This document shows positions 34,130 to 45,940 of a DNA stretch of 58,815 bases, one piece after another. Both the position numbers and the translations under genes were made by a program. Position 1 is the stretch's first letter, and each line of letters opens with the position of its first letter. The notes under the pieces were generated by a model. It made no database searches, had not been told where the DNA came from, and saw nothing but the letters and a program-made list of their open reading frames with translations. The stretch comes from Welwitschia mirabilis. Lineage: Eukaryota; Gnetophyta; Gnetopsida; Welwitschiales. The stretch is from the NCBI GenBank assembly GCA_051453625.1, contig JBOZIK010000001.1, forward strand, positions 158,616,593 through 158,675,407, written 5' to 3'.

Positions 34130-34770
34130 ACATAGAGTGCTCCATATTTTGATACTTTATATTAATAAAATATGATAGAGTTTTACTTATCATGTAATCT
34201 ACAATTAATTATATGGCATTATTATACTTTGTTTAAAACATTTACACACATATATTTGCATATAAGTTTTAAATATATATGCATATCTTCATAAAGTTAG
34301 ACATGTGATATATTTGTACTTTATTTATTATTTTTTATTTTCACCCTTTTATTTTGTGCATAATTTTCATAGGTTTCATCTTTAAAGAGGTAACTTTAAG
34401 GGATGAGTAAAATATTCATTTCCAATAACTTACTCTATAATAATGTCTATTATGTATCTATTTCTTCTCTTCCCTTAGGTGTTTAGTTACTTTTGAAAAT
34501 TCTTTTTTCTACTAATTAAGCATCACCAATTTTTATATTATATTTATATTTATAATTGTTCTCTTATGTTAGTATTTAGATACACACTAAACATACTTAG
34601 CATTATTTTTCATACTTCTTTTTATTTTTGGATCCTTAATTTAATGCTTTATCATTTATCTATAAGCATTGAACTACTAAATATATGCATTTTAGCACAA
34701 GCTTTTTTGTGTTTATTGATCTCGATAATTAATCTATAAATATTCATTTTATTTCTAGTTCAAAAAATAG
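34130..34770 (+). repeat. Right copy of the diverged direct-repeat pair, possible LTR
   Basis: Colinear with 27230-27960 but without the long CA run. See that entry for the shared blocks. Boundaries are approximate. Confidence 0.5.
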
Positions 34771-35338
34771 AGGAAAAATAAAAGACATAGTGAAATATTA
34801 AGTTAGTAAATCATAATATATGTTTAATACATTAGGCTTTAAGTAGAGCTACAACCATGAGGTTTTTTATATTAAAATTAAAATTGCAAGTTTAAAAAGT
34901 AGAATAATTTGATATCTTAAGGATACAATGTTATAAGTCTATTATAGATAAATGACTGTAAATTTTTAGAATAAAAAAGTTAACCACAAGACATAACAAG
35001 ATCATAAGTTACAATAGGAAACAAATCACTCTAATTAATATTTTTCAAGTGTAAGCTAGACAATAATATTTCATTTTCATATTCCATCCTTAGTAGGATA
35101 TTTTAGCTTTTACTAGTACTTTAGTTTATCACCTATTTAATAGAAGAGTATGTAGTAAAAACCCTAAATCATCACAATCCCTAGTATGACCTAGGTAAGG
35201 CAAAGATAAAGATAGAAAGAATTTTAAGATACAAAACAGATTAAGATAATATAAGAAGAAATACTCTAAATTATCAAGAATTAAGTTGTTATGGAAATGG
35301 AAATGAGATAAACTACTTATATTTAATTTTCATTATTA
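34771..35338. other. Unassigned DNA left of the family-B array
   Basis: AT-rich, with no domain or repeat partner recognised. The family-B LTR begins at about 35339. Confidence 0.5.
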
Positions 35339-35910
35339 TTGTGGTGTGCATCATGTGCTTCTCATCTTCAATGAATCACTTTAAATGTAACTTGAAATTT
35401 TAATATCTAATCCCCACAAACACACACTTGTATAATGGAATTAAACCTAATGTGGTACTCTAGAGAGGAATTTGAAAGGATGTATAGAATAAAATAATTT
35501 TCTATTCTAATTTTTGAATGATCAATGATAATGCAATAATAGAATAAATGCAATGCATTAACATAAAAATGAGATGTAATTCTAAAAGCAATTACTAATC
35601 AAGTTTACCAATCTATTATCATGTGAATTATCCCTTATAATTTATATCAAGTACAAGTTAATGTCACTTTAATTAAAACCAACATAAACTACAAGGAAGA
35701 TAAAATAGAGATACTTTGAGAAAGAAGTACATTTTATTAACAAAATGCACATCAATGCATCCACTTATAAGTAATAACTCCTTAATGGAGAATATGTAGT
35801 CCAACACCAAGGTAGTCCTTTTTATAATTAAATGGATCCCTTACTCAATTGAACTCCAAACCTTACAAGAATAATTGAAGTAAAAAATATACGAAGTGGG
35901 GAATCTAGGG

Positions 35911-35920
35911 GGTATTTATA
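35911..35920 (-). promoter_or_regulatory. TATA-box-like core promoter in family-B LTR 1
   Basis: The minus strand reads TATAAATACC followed by 'ccc'. LTR 2 has the same motif at 40689-40698. It lies downstream of the 17-bp repeat array in element orientation, as expected for a U3 enhancer-promoter layout. Confidence 0.5.
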
Positions 35921-35990
35921 AGTTTAGATTGACCATTTACATTTCCATAGAGTAGTAATGGATCAAGAGTAATCATATCACTAATTTTGT

Positions 35991-36172
35991 AATATCTTCT
36001 TAGTGTAGTGTCTTCTTCTATGTGTCTTCTTAGTGTAACTTCTTCTTAGTATAACATATTTATTGGTGTAATTTATTCTTAGCATAACATCTTCTTAATG
36101 TAATATCTCTCTTGATGTAACATCTTTCTTGGTCTAATGTCTTCTTAGCATAATATTATCTTGGTATCTTCA
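35991..36172 (-). repeat. 17-bp degenerate repeats in U3 of LTR 1
   Basis: About nine copies of 'cttcttagtgtaacat' and variants, partly interrupted. Homologous arrays sit in LTR 2 (40769-40930) and LTR 3 (54246-54360). Repeated short motifs upstream of the promoter are typical of LTR enhancers. Confidence 0.65.
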
Positions 36173-38320
36173 TAGTCAAAATTGGATCCATAATGCTCTA
36201 GATATGTTGAGGCATTTAAAACATGCTAGAAATAGATCCATAAAAATTAATGTTTTGTTTATTCATCTTGATAGATCTTTAAATTCTTCATGAATTAATC
36301 AAAAACCTACTCAAATATACCTGAAACATACTCTAAACATCATGACAAATATCCCTAATTTTTCTTACAACATAGTTCCCCACTAAGCATTTGTTATTTT
36401 TTAATAAAAAAAGCAAAAACGAATAGAAGTAGGCCAAATAGAAAAAAATTGAAACATAACACTTAAATATAAAGGATCTTACATTATCAAACATAGAGTG
36501 CATATTGAAAAGATATTATAATCAAACATCATGAGAAAGATATGCATTAAATTCAGAACTATGGTTTGATTTCTATGAAAAAAATTTTTTAATAAACAAA
36601 TTCATGATAATTAAAGCCAATCTTTTGACAATTCCAAAGATTCCAACCTCATAAAGTAGATAAATTCATCTTGAATTTTATATAAGTTTACATGCAATGA
36701 TTAGAAGGAATAAACTAAAAGTTTTAAGGGATGTAAAAATAAAAAAGTCAAGAAAGAATAACACAAATATAAAATTAAAAAAAATAAAATAAACTAAGAT
36801 AAGCTAAGGTGCCATGAAAACAAACATTAAACTAGTTAGATCCTAAATCCTAACCTTTTAAAACCTAACACTTTCTTTGAAAGAAAAATAAATGCAAATA
36901 TTTTTTAAAATATCAAATTTATTTCTCTAATGTTTTGGTCCCATGCTAAATAGAAAAGGTGTGGTTAATACCTTTGAATATCTCTAGCTTAATAAATAAA
37001 AATAAATGTATTGCATTAAAACATATTCTACTTGAATTTGATCACTTACCAATAGTATCTTATTTTTCAATTTAAAGATGTATGATTTCCAATTAGTAAA
37101 ACATCATAGTTATATTTGAATAGTATCGATGAAAATGAATATTACTAATTAAAATTGACATATCATAGATATAATCTCAAGCATCAACTTAAAAGATGGT
37201 TGCAAACTAATAATACTTGATAATGTCATAATCATGATACACTTTAAGGTCTAACTCTTTTTACCTTGGATTTCTTCCACTACTGAGTGCTCATTTCTAA
37301 ATCAATAACCTTTCTTTTATTACAAGCTATAAGACTCAACAGATAAAACATAGGTCATTAAGTAACTTTGTCCTTGGTGCGGTAATCACAAAGATAGATT
37401 AGGAGTGATTATTAAAAGATCTTTCATAATATAAATTAATATTTTATTTTTCTTTTTAGGATTATTTTTATTTTTATTTTTCTCTTTCTATATGTTTTTC
37501 CACATATATGAAAATACAGCTATGCATTATTAAATTACTAATAACTTACAACCATAATAAAAATGAAGTTGATGAAGAAACAAAGCATATGATATGAATA
37601 ACTTAATTTTGCATATCTAAAATCCAATTTATCATTCATACTTTATAAAATCCTTAAATACTTAAACATACTACAGGATGAAAACCTAAAGTGAAATGAT
37701 GTTAATAAATGTTGGAAAAGAGAAACTATTTGAATACTTACATTCACATAAGGATAATTGGTGGACATATTTTGAAGAAAAGATGGCTCATTAAATCAAT
37801 TGTTGTAAGTAGAGTGTAGTTCCTTTGCTTTGCATTTATCCCTATGCCAAAAAGATAGATACTCAAACATAGCTATTACATTATACTTTTTTAGAAAAAT
37901 ATGAATGAAATCATATAGAAACTAATTGATAGATTGATCATAGAGGGTATGCATGCATTTTTGTAAAGGAATAAATTCATAATAAATAAGATAATTAAAT
38001 AATACTTTGAATTTACAAATTTAATTAGTAATATAGAAAAAATAGAATTCATATATTATATGGAAAAACAATTTGTTATAAAACTTATGATATAAATAAT
38101 TTAAAAGATATACTTCATTCAAACATTGATATTAGGAATGAAAGACATCAATGGTACTATTATGGATTTAAGAATTTTGAGGAATATTTTTAAGATGATT
38201 CATTAGTATTAGATTTAACATGCTTAAGAAGCTTTCTAAGATTTAACTCTAAGCATGGATTATCATTAAGAAGATAAGGTTTACTCTCATTTATAATTCC
38301 AATGTATCCTAAGTAGTATT

Positions 38321-38656
38321 TTAAAAAGCATTTTCATTAAATTCATAAGATAAAGTAAACTTAATAAGAGAGGGAAGGATGTTATTTTGAGTATTACATA
38401 GAGCTTCAAGAGGAAGAGCTTGAGATACATTAGAAATTAACTCCTTAAATTTATGAATTTCATTGAAAACAAGGTAATGATTATGGTTTTGATATTCATG
38501 TGAATGTTTAATTGGAAGATATGAAAAAATGTTACCATTATCAAGATCACAAGGTAATGTGAAAGTAGGATTTGAATAAAGGATGTTATTTATAGTTTTA
38601 GATGGAAGCATAAGTGTAAGGAATAGAGAAACACGAGTAGACTCTTTAGGTTTCAT
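38321..38656 (-). pseudogene. Family-B reading frame, distal half (left unit)
   Basis: An open stretch of 111 codons. It contains LFLTLMLPSKTINNILYSN, FTLPCDLDNGNIFSYLP and IKFTLSYEFNENAF. The same blocks occur in the right unit (MLPCKTINNILHSTSTFTLP, NDLDNGKIFPSLPFEHLHEF at 51851 downward) and in part in element A. Conservation between copies suggests it was once translated. No known domain, membrane segment or metal motif is visible. It may be the C-terminal part of a longer frame that starts upstream of 39204. Confidence 0.5.
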
Positions 38657-39012
38657 TATTACATTATAAGGAATAAGTATATTCTTTATTTTTTCTAGTT
38701 AAATCTCCATGAATTCTTCATTATTCCTCTTCTTTTCATTTTGTCTTCACAATTACTTTGTTGAATGCTTTCTTCACTTTCTTAATTAGTATCTTAAACC
38801 ATATCTCCCTTTTCTTAATCATAATTATCATTATTTTGTTGAGTATTACTATCATTTTCTAAGCTATTATATTCCTTAATAAGCTCACAAAGAGAAATAC
38901 ACTCATAATCTTCATCATGTATTGGAAGAGATTTTGATTTTTCTTTAGTTAATATTTCTTTTTCATTACATTCCAAAAAATAAGTGGAGATTTGGGATAT
39001 GATTTAGTACAT

Positions 39013-39260
39013 TTATACCATCCTCATCATTCTCATTGATTTGTTGAGTTGAGCCTTAATTATCCTTACTTTGTTCCCCTTTAAAGCATGGAAAATGAAA
39101 AATTTCTCCAAAATCTCTATATAATCATCTTCCAAAAAAGAATTATTTCTACTACAATTTTTAACATTTTCTTCTTCACTCTTAAATTGGGATGTAGTAG
39201 ACATAGTAGGATAGGCTTGAAAATGTTATTTTGTATGAGAATATAGAGGTCTTTGATTTA
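39013..39260 (-). pseudogene. Family-B reading frame, proximal half (left unit)
   Basis: Minus strand: a stretch like NQRPLYSHTK..HFQAYPTM leads into MSTTSQFKSEEENV and then FLEDDYIEILEKFFIFHALK. The right unit has PMSTIFHFESEKENIKFCSS and LEDNDIEILKQFCIFHLLK. The acidic, charged composition is kept. The MST methionine is conserved in three copies, but the similarity extends upstream of it, so it is probably not the true start. Function unknown. Confidence 0.5.
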
Positions 39261-40057
39261 TTAACAATATTTTTTATTAAAGTATTCTTATAAGGCCTAC
39301 AATATTCTTATTTTGATTTTTAATGTTTTTATTACTAGTATCTTTCATTTTCTTAAGTTCTCTTATCAAATCGTGAAGTGAATCATCTTGGTTATTGTAA
39401 TGGTTAGAAGAACTTAATGGATATAAGAAATCTAGTTATTCTTCATTTTTATCTGTGGAAGGATATTTAGGCACACCAAATTATTTGTAGAATGCCTTTC
39501 TAAATGAGGTAGGACTTCCATAATATTGAAAATCGTTATTATTATTATTCCTATAAAGAGAAAGATGAGAAAAAGAAAAATGGAAAAGGCAAGTATGATG
39601 ATGACTCAGATTGCCCAAAAATCAAAATAAAGATTAAAAATATTTTGCAATAGCAATATTTTTAAGATTATATAAAAAGTAAAACTAAAAATACTACATA
39701 AGAAAAACTAAGAAAACTAATTAAAGTATAAGCCAAACTAAAGAAAATAAAATAAAAGACTACATGCAAATTTTAAGAAGGTTAATGCAACATAAAAGTT
39801 ATAACATAATGTAATTCAAGAGATAAAAATTATAAAAATAAATATTATAAATACTAAAGCACTTTTTTTATCTTTTTTACTAATGAAGTCCTTCTTTAGA
39901 AATTATCTTCAAGTACTTACTAAGAAAATCACCTAAGATAGAGAAAGGAAGAGATGAGAGAAGGTGAACATAAGAAAGTAATTTTTTATAATTTTTCTTG
40001 ATTTATTTTTTTAAACTTGAGAAGTCAAAATCAATATTCCAAACTTTCTTGAACTCA

Positions 40058-40076
40058 TCCTTAGCAACAACATCAA
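40058..40076 (-). other. tRNA-Asp-type primer site of the left family-B unit
   Basis: The minus strand reads TTGATGTTGTTGCTAAGGA. Against TTGGCGCCGTTGCCGGGGA, the site of Athila/Tat elements, it has seven differences and all are C-to-T or G-to-A. It lies just inside LTR 2, which fixes the minus orientation. Confidence 0.7.
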
Positions 40077-40688
40077 ATTATTACAATATGGGTCATGTTC
40101 TTTTCATCTTCAATAAATCATCTTTAAATGTAACTTATAATTTTAGTATTTAATCCATACACATACACACTCGTATAATGGGGTAAACTTAAATTTCATA
40201 TACTAGAGATAAAATTAAAAGGTGTATGAAAAACTTATTCATTTCAAAAAAAAATTAAAATTATTTTCTATTCTAATTTTAAAATGATAAATGATAATGC
40301 AATGATGGATGAAATGTAGTGCATTAACAAAAAGATAAGATGTAGATCTAAATGCAATCATTAAGTAAGTTTATTAATCTATTGTCACCTAAATTATCCC
40401 TTATAATTTATAACAATTATAAGTTAATGTCACTTTAATTGCAACCATTATAAACTATAAAGAAGATAAAAGAGATATAATTTCATAAAGAAGTACTCTT
40501 TATTAACATTACCGAAATCCACCTCAATGCATATACTTACAAGTAATAACTCCCCAATGAAGGATATATAGCCTAACACCAAGGTAGTTCTTCTCATAAA
40601 TAAATGGATCCCTTTCTTAATTAAACTCAAAAAATCACAAGAATAATTGATGAAAGAAAAAAAATTAAAAAAAGAGAAATCTAAGAGG

Positions 40689-40698
40689 GGTATTTATA
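40689..40698 (-). promoter_or_regulatory. TATA-box-like core promoter in family-B LTR 2
   Basis: The minus strand reads TATAAATACC at the position equivalent to 35911-35920 in LTR 1. In LTR 3 the motif has decayed. Confidence 0.5.
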
Positions 40699-40768
40699 AG
40701 TTTGAATTGATTATTTATATTATTAAGGAGTATTAACAAATCAAAAGTGATTATATCACTAATTTTTT

Positions 40769-40930
40769 AATGTCTTCTTGGTGTAACATCTCCTTTCATA
40801 AGTTTTCTTAGTATAACATCTTCTTGATGTAATGTCTTATTCCACATGTCTTATGGATGTAACATCTTCCTAGTGTAATGTCTTTCTTGATGTAATGTAT
40901 TTTTGGTATAATTTCTTCTTAGTGTCTTCA
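40769..40930 (-). repeat. 17-bp degenerate repeats in U3 of LTR 2
   Basis: Variants of 'cttcttagtgtaacat' such as 'cttcttggtgtaacatc' and 'cttcctagtgtaatgtc' repeat through this stretch, matching the arrays in LTRs 1 and 3. Confidence 0.65.
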
Positions 40931-41136
40931 TAGTTTGAATTTGATGCATGATGCTCTGGATAAGTTGAGGTTTTTGAAACATGTCAATAAAAAGTCTATA
41001 ATATTAGAAATTAATGCTTTTTTTGTTTATATTTATAGATCTTTAAATTATTTCTTAATTAATCAAAAACATAATCAAATAGATTTGAAATATACTTTAA
41101 ATATGATGTTAAATATTGTTAATTTGGATTACAACA

Positions 41137-41655
41137 TAGCCCTCCACCAAACATTTGTCAATCCTTGACAAAGATGGTGAAAAATAATAGAAGTAAGCAA
41201 ATTAAAAAAAAAAAAGGATAAAACATAATATTCAAGTATAAATGATATTACATTGTTAAACATAGAGTGCATATAAAAACAATATTTCAATTAAACATTA
41301 TTAGAAAAATATGCATTAAAGTCAGAACTATGGTTTTAGTTCTATGAAAATATTTTTTATAATAAACAAATTCATGTCAAATAAAGCCAATCTTTTAAAA
41401 ATTTCAAAGATTAAATGTATCCTAAATTTTAAGTAATTTTATATTTTATTATTAGAAGGAATAATTTAAAAGTTTTAAGGGATGTAAAAATAGAAAGTGA
41501 AAGTCAAGAAGAAAAAACACAAATGCAAAATAAGAAAGAAAAATAAAATAAACCAAGGCAAGCTAAGGAATCATAAAAAAATACTAAAATAATTAGATTC
41601 TAATTCCTAACCTTTTAAAACCTAATACTTTATTTCATTAAAAAAAGAAATGCAA
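41137..41655 (-). mobile_element. Family-B right unit interior, part 1 (left of element C)
   Basis: Colinear with 36373-36890 of the left unit: both contain 'catagagtgcatat', 'agaactatggttt' and 'cctaaccttttaaaacctaa'. It stops at the target duplication 'tgcaa' (41651-41655) of element C and resumes at 50117. The left-unit equivalent, 'aaatgcaaatatttttta' near 36893, spans the join without a break. Confidence 0.85.
41651..41655. other. Target-site duplication TGCAA, left copy
   Basis: 'tgcaa' directly precedes the LTR start TGTTTCATTG. The same five bases follow the right LTR at 50117-50121. Five bases is the usual Gypsy duplication length. Confidence 0.85.
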
Positions 41656-42742
41656 TGTTTCATTGCCAACTTACATATATTTAATAGGGTATTTTGAGTA
41701 GTTTTATAGGTTATTAGATAGGTATATGCTGGATTTACATAATAATGGAGAGCTAATATGAAAGAGACAAAAACATGTAATCTCCATAACATTTTGTAGC
41801 ATTTAGAGTAGTTCTTAAGACTTTTTATTTCTAAGATAGATTTCCTGCAAAACATTAAGATTGATGCATTGAAGAAACACTTGTAAAATCCTATCATCTA
41901 TCTCATTGTCCAAATGACAGTACAGATGATCGAATGCTTGAGGCTAACAAGGATGCTAACTATGATTGACCTAGTAGATGATATGGATTATTTATATGGT
42001 GGCATTATCCCCTATATTATCTAAATAACTAGCAAGATCACATCTATTGTAACATCTCATTAAACATTCACCTAAATTCTACCACTTGTTTGTATGTTCT
42101 TTTGGCATGGTCGTTAGGGTTATACTTGCACCCATCTGTCTATCTTGTTGTTGTGTGCTTTATGTTAAGAAGTATCAATTATGCCCTTGACTCCATCTTG
42201 TGTTTTTTTGCATCAAAAATTCTCATGACAAGAGATCAAAGAGCTAGAGATCCATTTTTATAGTCTTAGAGAGATGTCTTTCTTGATGTTGGCCTATGCT
42301 TCCTCTATTATAACGTGGATGTGCTTCAAGTAATACAAAGACTTATTTTCCATTTCCTATGCTTGTTTATTCTTATTCCTCATAGCTTATGTTGCTTCTG
42401 ATTCAGTGATGGTTTTTTGAGTGATATAGGTTATGAGGGCAACCTCTGTTAAGGTTGAACATTATTAGTTTAGGTGCATTACTATTTCCTTTTCCTAGAT
42501 TAACTTTGCATAAGAGTGGTGCATGGTGCTTTCTTGTATTACAGTTTATTTCTGCTAATAGGATATAAAGTGTTTCTTATGGAAAACAACTCTCTTTCTC
42601 TAGCCTCGGCCTTTGACAAATTATGACATTTGGATTAACTCTCATCTATATTAGTATGTTGTATTGTGCAGATATCTATTTTATTTATGAATGATAGGAT
42701 CTTCTTTAGCTTAAATCATTTACATAAATAAGTACTGCAACA
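41656..42742 (+). repeat. 5' LTR of element C
   Basis: Begins TG and ends '..actgcaaca' just before the primer site. It is colinear with the 3' LTR throughout, with near-identical blocks such as 'agggtattttgagtag' and 'ccacttgtttgtatgttc'. Related LTRs are at 5980-7232 and 57054-58232. Confidence 0.9.
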
Positions 42743-42745
42743 TCT

Positions 42746-42763
42746 TGGCATCGTTATTGAGGA
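42746..42763 (+). other. tRNA-Asp-type primer site of element C
   Basis: TGGCATCGTTATTGAGGA three bases after the LTR. Against TGGCGCCGTTGCCGGGGA it has six differences, all C-to-T or G-to-A. This site type is characteristic of Athila and some Tat lineage elements. Confidence 0.8.
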
Positions 42764-43389
42764 AGGCTTCTTTAAGTTTGAGAGTGATCGTTGCTCTAGT
42801 GAGTATTTGGATCTCTGTTTGAATGTTTACCTATAGCAGCATTATACTTTTATTTGTAGTAGCATAGGTTTTCTTTTCATAAGTTTTAATTTTTCTATTC
42901 TATAATAAAAGTTTTATTATTCACTTCATCCTCTAGATGATATGTGGTGACAATGGACTCTGTGCCTTGAGTTTTTAACTTTTGATTTCTTTTAAATTTT
43001 TTAGGATTTTTTCGATTATCTCCTCTATCATTCAAATAACTTAGGTGGATAATAGTCTGCTATCTATGTTTTCTTTGTCTATTAGTTTTGCATTTCTATT
43101 TTCTGCATTTTTCATTTTTTATGTTTTCTATGTTTTTTCATCTAAACTATTGTTGGGACAACTATAGGGATGATACTCTGTGCATTAGAAACTAAGCATG
43201 TATGGTAAAATCTAATAAGAAATACAAATATCAAAGAGAGTGATTATTTATAAAATAAAATATCTAAGAAGGTTTGATTAACCTCAAAACTAACGCAGGT
43301 ACACACAGCAAAGGTATGCAAAGTTTAAAAATTATAAAAATTTCTGCTTTTATTTCTTTAAAGTTTGATTTTATGAGAGAAAATTTTTT

Positions 43390-44300
43390 GAAAGAGTGTC
43401 AAAGATAGTATTCAATTTCTAAACATGTATAGCTCATCACAAAAGTAAAATTAAACTACTTCATTAAATCCACCTCTTATTATTAGAAACCCTACAACTA
43501 CACCTACAAACCTTAATGTCAATGTCACCTTTAGAGATCTAATCGCTAATAAGAAATGTAAAATTAAAACCCCCTTTGATTTACCTCTTGGTAATGATGT
43601 TGAACTTAGAAACGCAAATGCCCATTCTATTTTGAGTGGAGAACTTGATGAAGACCCTTTACAAATATTTTCGATATAGAACAATTAGTGCTCACTTTAG
43701 GAAATGGGAAAAAAAGAATAAGTGATATAATTTACATGGTCATTTTCCCCTTCACTTTAAAATGTAAGGCTAAAATTTGGTTAAGAAGGATTCCTCATAA
43801 AAATTTAAAGTCGCGGAATCAATGAGAGATTTTTCATTGATTTACATTCAAACCTTATAAATGCTTTTTCTTAAAAAGAATTAGTAAACTATTTTTATAG
43901 TGAACTAAATAGTCAAACAAAGTAACTACCTAATTTTTCATCTGGAGGAAATTTATTGAATCTTATCTTAGAAAATGCTTGAAAAGTGTTAGAGGAGTTG
44001 GTAGAAGTAAGTCAAACTTAGCCTAAACCCTCATCTAGAGAAAACTGAACTATAGGTTAAATCATTAAAGACCTTGAGAAGATTAGATAAGAAAGAGAAA
44101 AAATAAGAACTAAAAATGAACCAATAAATGTCCTTAAAGATTTACTTCAACTTTAAAAAAAAACACTTAAATAATTTTAGATGCAAAGGTGGCAATCAAA
44201 AAGAGTGTAGTTGTAATTTTTACTTGTGATTTGTGTAAAGATAATTATCATATTACAAAAGAGTATCCTTTACTCCCAACTTTAAAAGAAAGAATCTATG
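43390..44300 (+). pseudogene. Athila-type gag of element C, decayed
   Basis: An uninterrupted frame of about 75 codons ends at 43678 and includes NLNVNVTFRDLIANKK, FDLPLGNDVELRNANAHSIL and DEDPLQIFSI. After a frameshift, VIFPFTLKCKAKIWLRRIPH (43739-43798) matches the LFPFSLRDKA..WL..LP block of Athila Gag. WRKFIESYLRKCLK (about 43943-43984) matches WERFK.LLRRCPHHG. A zinc knuckle TCDLCKDNYHITKEYP lies at 44222-44269, CX2CX4HX4C with the last cysteine changed to tyrosine. The open minus-strand frame at 43451-43684 is its shadow. Confidence 0.8.
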
Positions 44301-45099
44301 AGGAAGTATGTTCTTTCAACCAAATATCCTCAAACTTTAATCAAAATCAAAACAAAAGTTAAATCCAAAATCATAAAAATTTTCAACCTAGGATGAGTGG
44401 ATAATCTAACTTTAAAATTTTTCAAACAAATCATTCTAACTTCTAATCATTTAAAAAGATATTTAAGGATATAAACTTCTAATTAAATAACTTAAACAAT
44501 CAAGTAAGTTCATCAAACTAATAAAACCAAAGTAATTATTTTAGGAATTCCATTGATGAGTTGAAAAAAACATAAGAAAGAACAAACTTAAACATTGAAA
44601 ATCTTGTGAGTATTTTGTAATAAACCATACTTACTAATCAAAAACCACAAGGGTCACTTACCACTTAACCTTTACCAAACTTAAATGAAGTTAAAAAAGA
44701 TTGTAAGGTGGTGATAAGAATTGGAAATAAGATAATTCCTCCCATTCATGAATCTTCCATGTTATAAAGAAATAAAAATAATAAAGAAGAGGACATAGAA
44801 ATCTTATAAAATCATTTTTCCCTTCTCATTAAGTAATAAAAAGAAAAATTCTTCATATAAGAAACCTACTATTCCTTGGTTAGATAGATTGAACACAAAC
44901 CCTATTTTTGATGACCATTTAAAAACCTTAATGCAAAATGTGGGTATCAACTTATCAATTGAAAACTTTTTCAAGAAAACCCTAAGTACTCTAAGTTATA
45001 AAAAGACCTAATTAGGAGGAATAAAAATGAACCATTCCTAGTAAAGTCTTCCTAGACTAATACCTTAACAATTTAGTTTTACAAAAATTTTCAAAGTTT

Positions 45100-45440
45100 A
45101 AAGATCTAGGGGCATTAACCGTTAGTGTTACTTTAGAGGAAAACAGAAGGATTAATAAAGCCTTGATTGATATTAGAGCTAGTGTCAACATTATATTCTT
45201 ACATGTTTGTCAAAGACTTAGGTTGGAAGATAGAATAGAGCCTACATAGATCATTTTAAAATTGGCTAATACTTCTGTTAAGAAATGTTAGGTGTAATTA
45301 AGGATTTGGTCATTTAGATTAATGGAGCTTTCTACCCCATTGATGTTGTTGTAATAGAAGTTAAACATAACAGTTGTTATCCTTTATTTTTAGGTAGAGT
45401 TTTTAGTGAAATAGTCCATTGTATTATAGATACAAGAACT
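45100..45440 (+). pseudogene. Aspartic protease of element C, decayed
   Basis: KALIDIRASVNIIFLHV at about 45158-45208 matches the Athila protease block ALCDLGASVNLMPLS: the catalytic aspartate is kept but the flanking glycine is arginine (GGA to AGA). Downstream pieces ILKLANTSVK, INGAFYPIDVVVIEVK and YPLFLGRVF match LQLADRS.., ....FP.DFVVLD and VPLILGRPFLAT. Two internal frameshifts or stops break it. The enzyme would cleave the Gag-Pol polyprotein. Confidence 0.8.
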
Positions 45441-45940
45441 AATTTGATGGAGTGTTATTTAATAAATAAAAATATTTCAATAAGAGTGTTTGATGTTGTT
45501 GAAAATGATTTAGAAAATGATTTGAGTGTGGAAGAAGAAATAAAGCCAACTTTATTCTTATAGCATCATACACTTAAGAAGAGATGATCAATGCTTCATG
45601 AACCAACTTTGTTTGATAATTAATCAAAAGTAAATAAATTATATGTTTTTGATGAAGATAAACTTGATTTTGACCATCTAGAAATTGACTAGTTTGATTT
45701 GAATAGTAAAGAGATTGAGTTTGTTAACTACACAGAATTCTAAGATCTGAGAAAAACTAAGATTTCATATTTTGAGGGTGGTCATCCACTACTGATATCT
45801 GGATGACACTCTGAGATGATAATGGAATTTTTTGATAATTTAATAGAAAATAAAAATTTGAACTTAAATGTAAATATGAAATCCTTATCAAGTGGACTAA
45901 AATATTTTTTTTTTGAATAATCATCTAAACAAACCTTTAA

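Larger units (their letters stand above)
35339..36372 (-). repeat. Family-B LTR 1 (3' LTR of the left unit)
   Basis: Colinear with 40079-41136 and 53576-54545. On the minus strand it starts TGTTGTAAGAAAAATTAG right after the purine tract 'agtggggaactat' (plus 36373-36385). It ends near 35339 at '..gcacaccaca' in minus sense. It carries a TATA-like box (35911-35920, minus) and the 17-bp repeat array upstream of it (35991-36172). Length is about 1.03 kb. Confidence 0.85.
36373..40078 (-). mobile_element. Interior of family-B left unit (pol-less)
   Basis: A 3.7-kb interior between LTR 1 and LTR 2. In element order from 40078 down: tRNA-Asp-type primer site, about 0.8 kb of leader, the reading frame shared with element A (39260 to about 38321), then nearly 2 kb of AT-rich DNA without recognised domains, and the purine tract. 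No protease, RT, RNase H or integrase motif was found. The size and content fit a large non-autonomous LTR element (LARD-like) that kept one unusual frame. Confidence 0.75.
40079..41136 (-). repeat. Family-B LTR 2, shared by both units
   Basis: On its left it borders the primer site of the left unit, so it is that unit's 5' LTR. On its right the purine tract 'ggagggctatg' (minus) precedes its start TGTTGTAATCCAAATT, so it is also the 3' LTR of the right unit. It is colinear with LTRs 1 and 3 over about 1.06 kb. Confidence 0.85.

Noticed and set aside
41622-41897. Minus-strand open frame in the 5' LTR of element C, with a similar one at 49107-49307
   Set aside because: The two match only because LTRs are copies of each other. 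They run antisense to the element and show no domain.
43451-43684. Minus-strand open frame of 77 codons
   Set aside because: It is the antisense shadow of the element C gag, whose plus-strand frame has Gag-like content and joins to recognisable Gag blocks.
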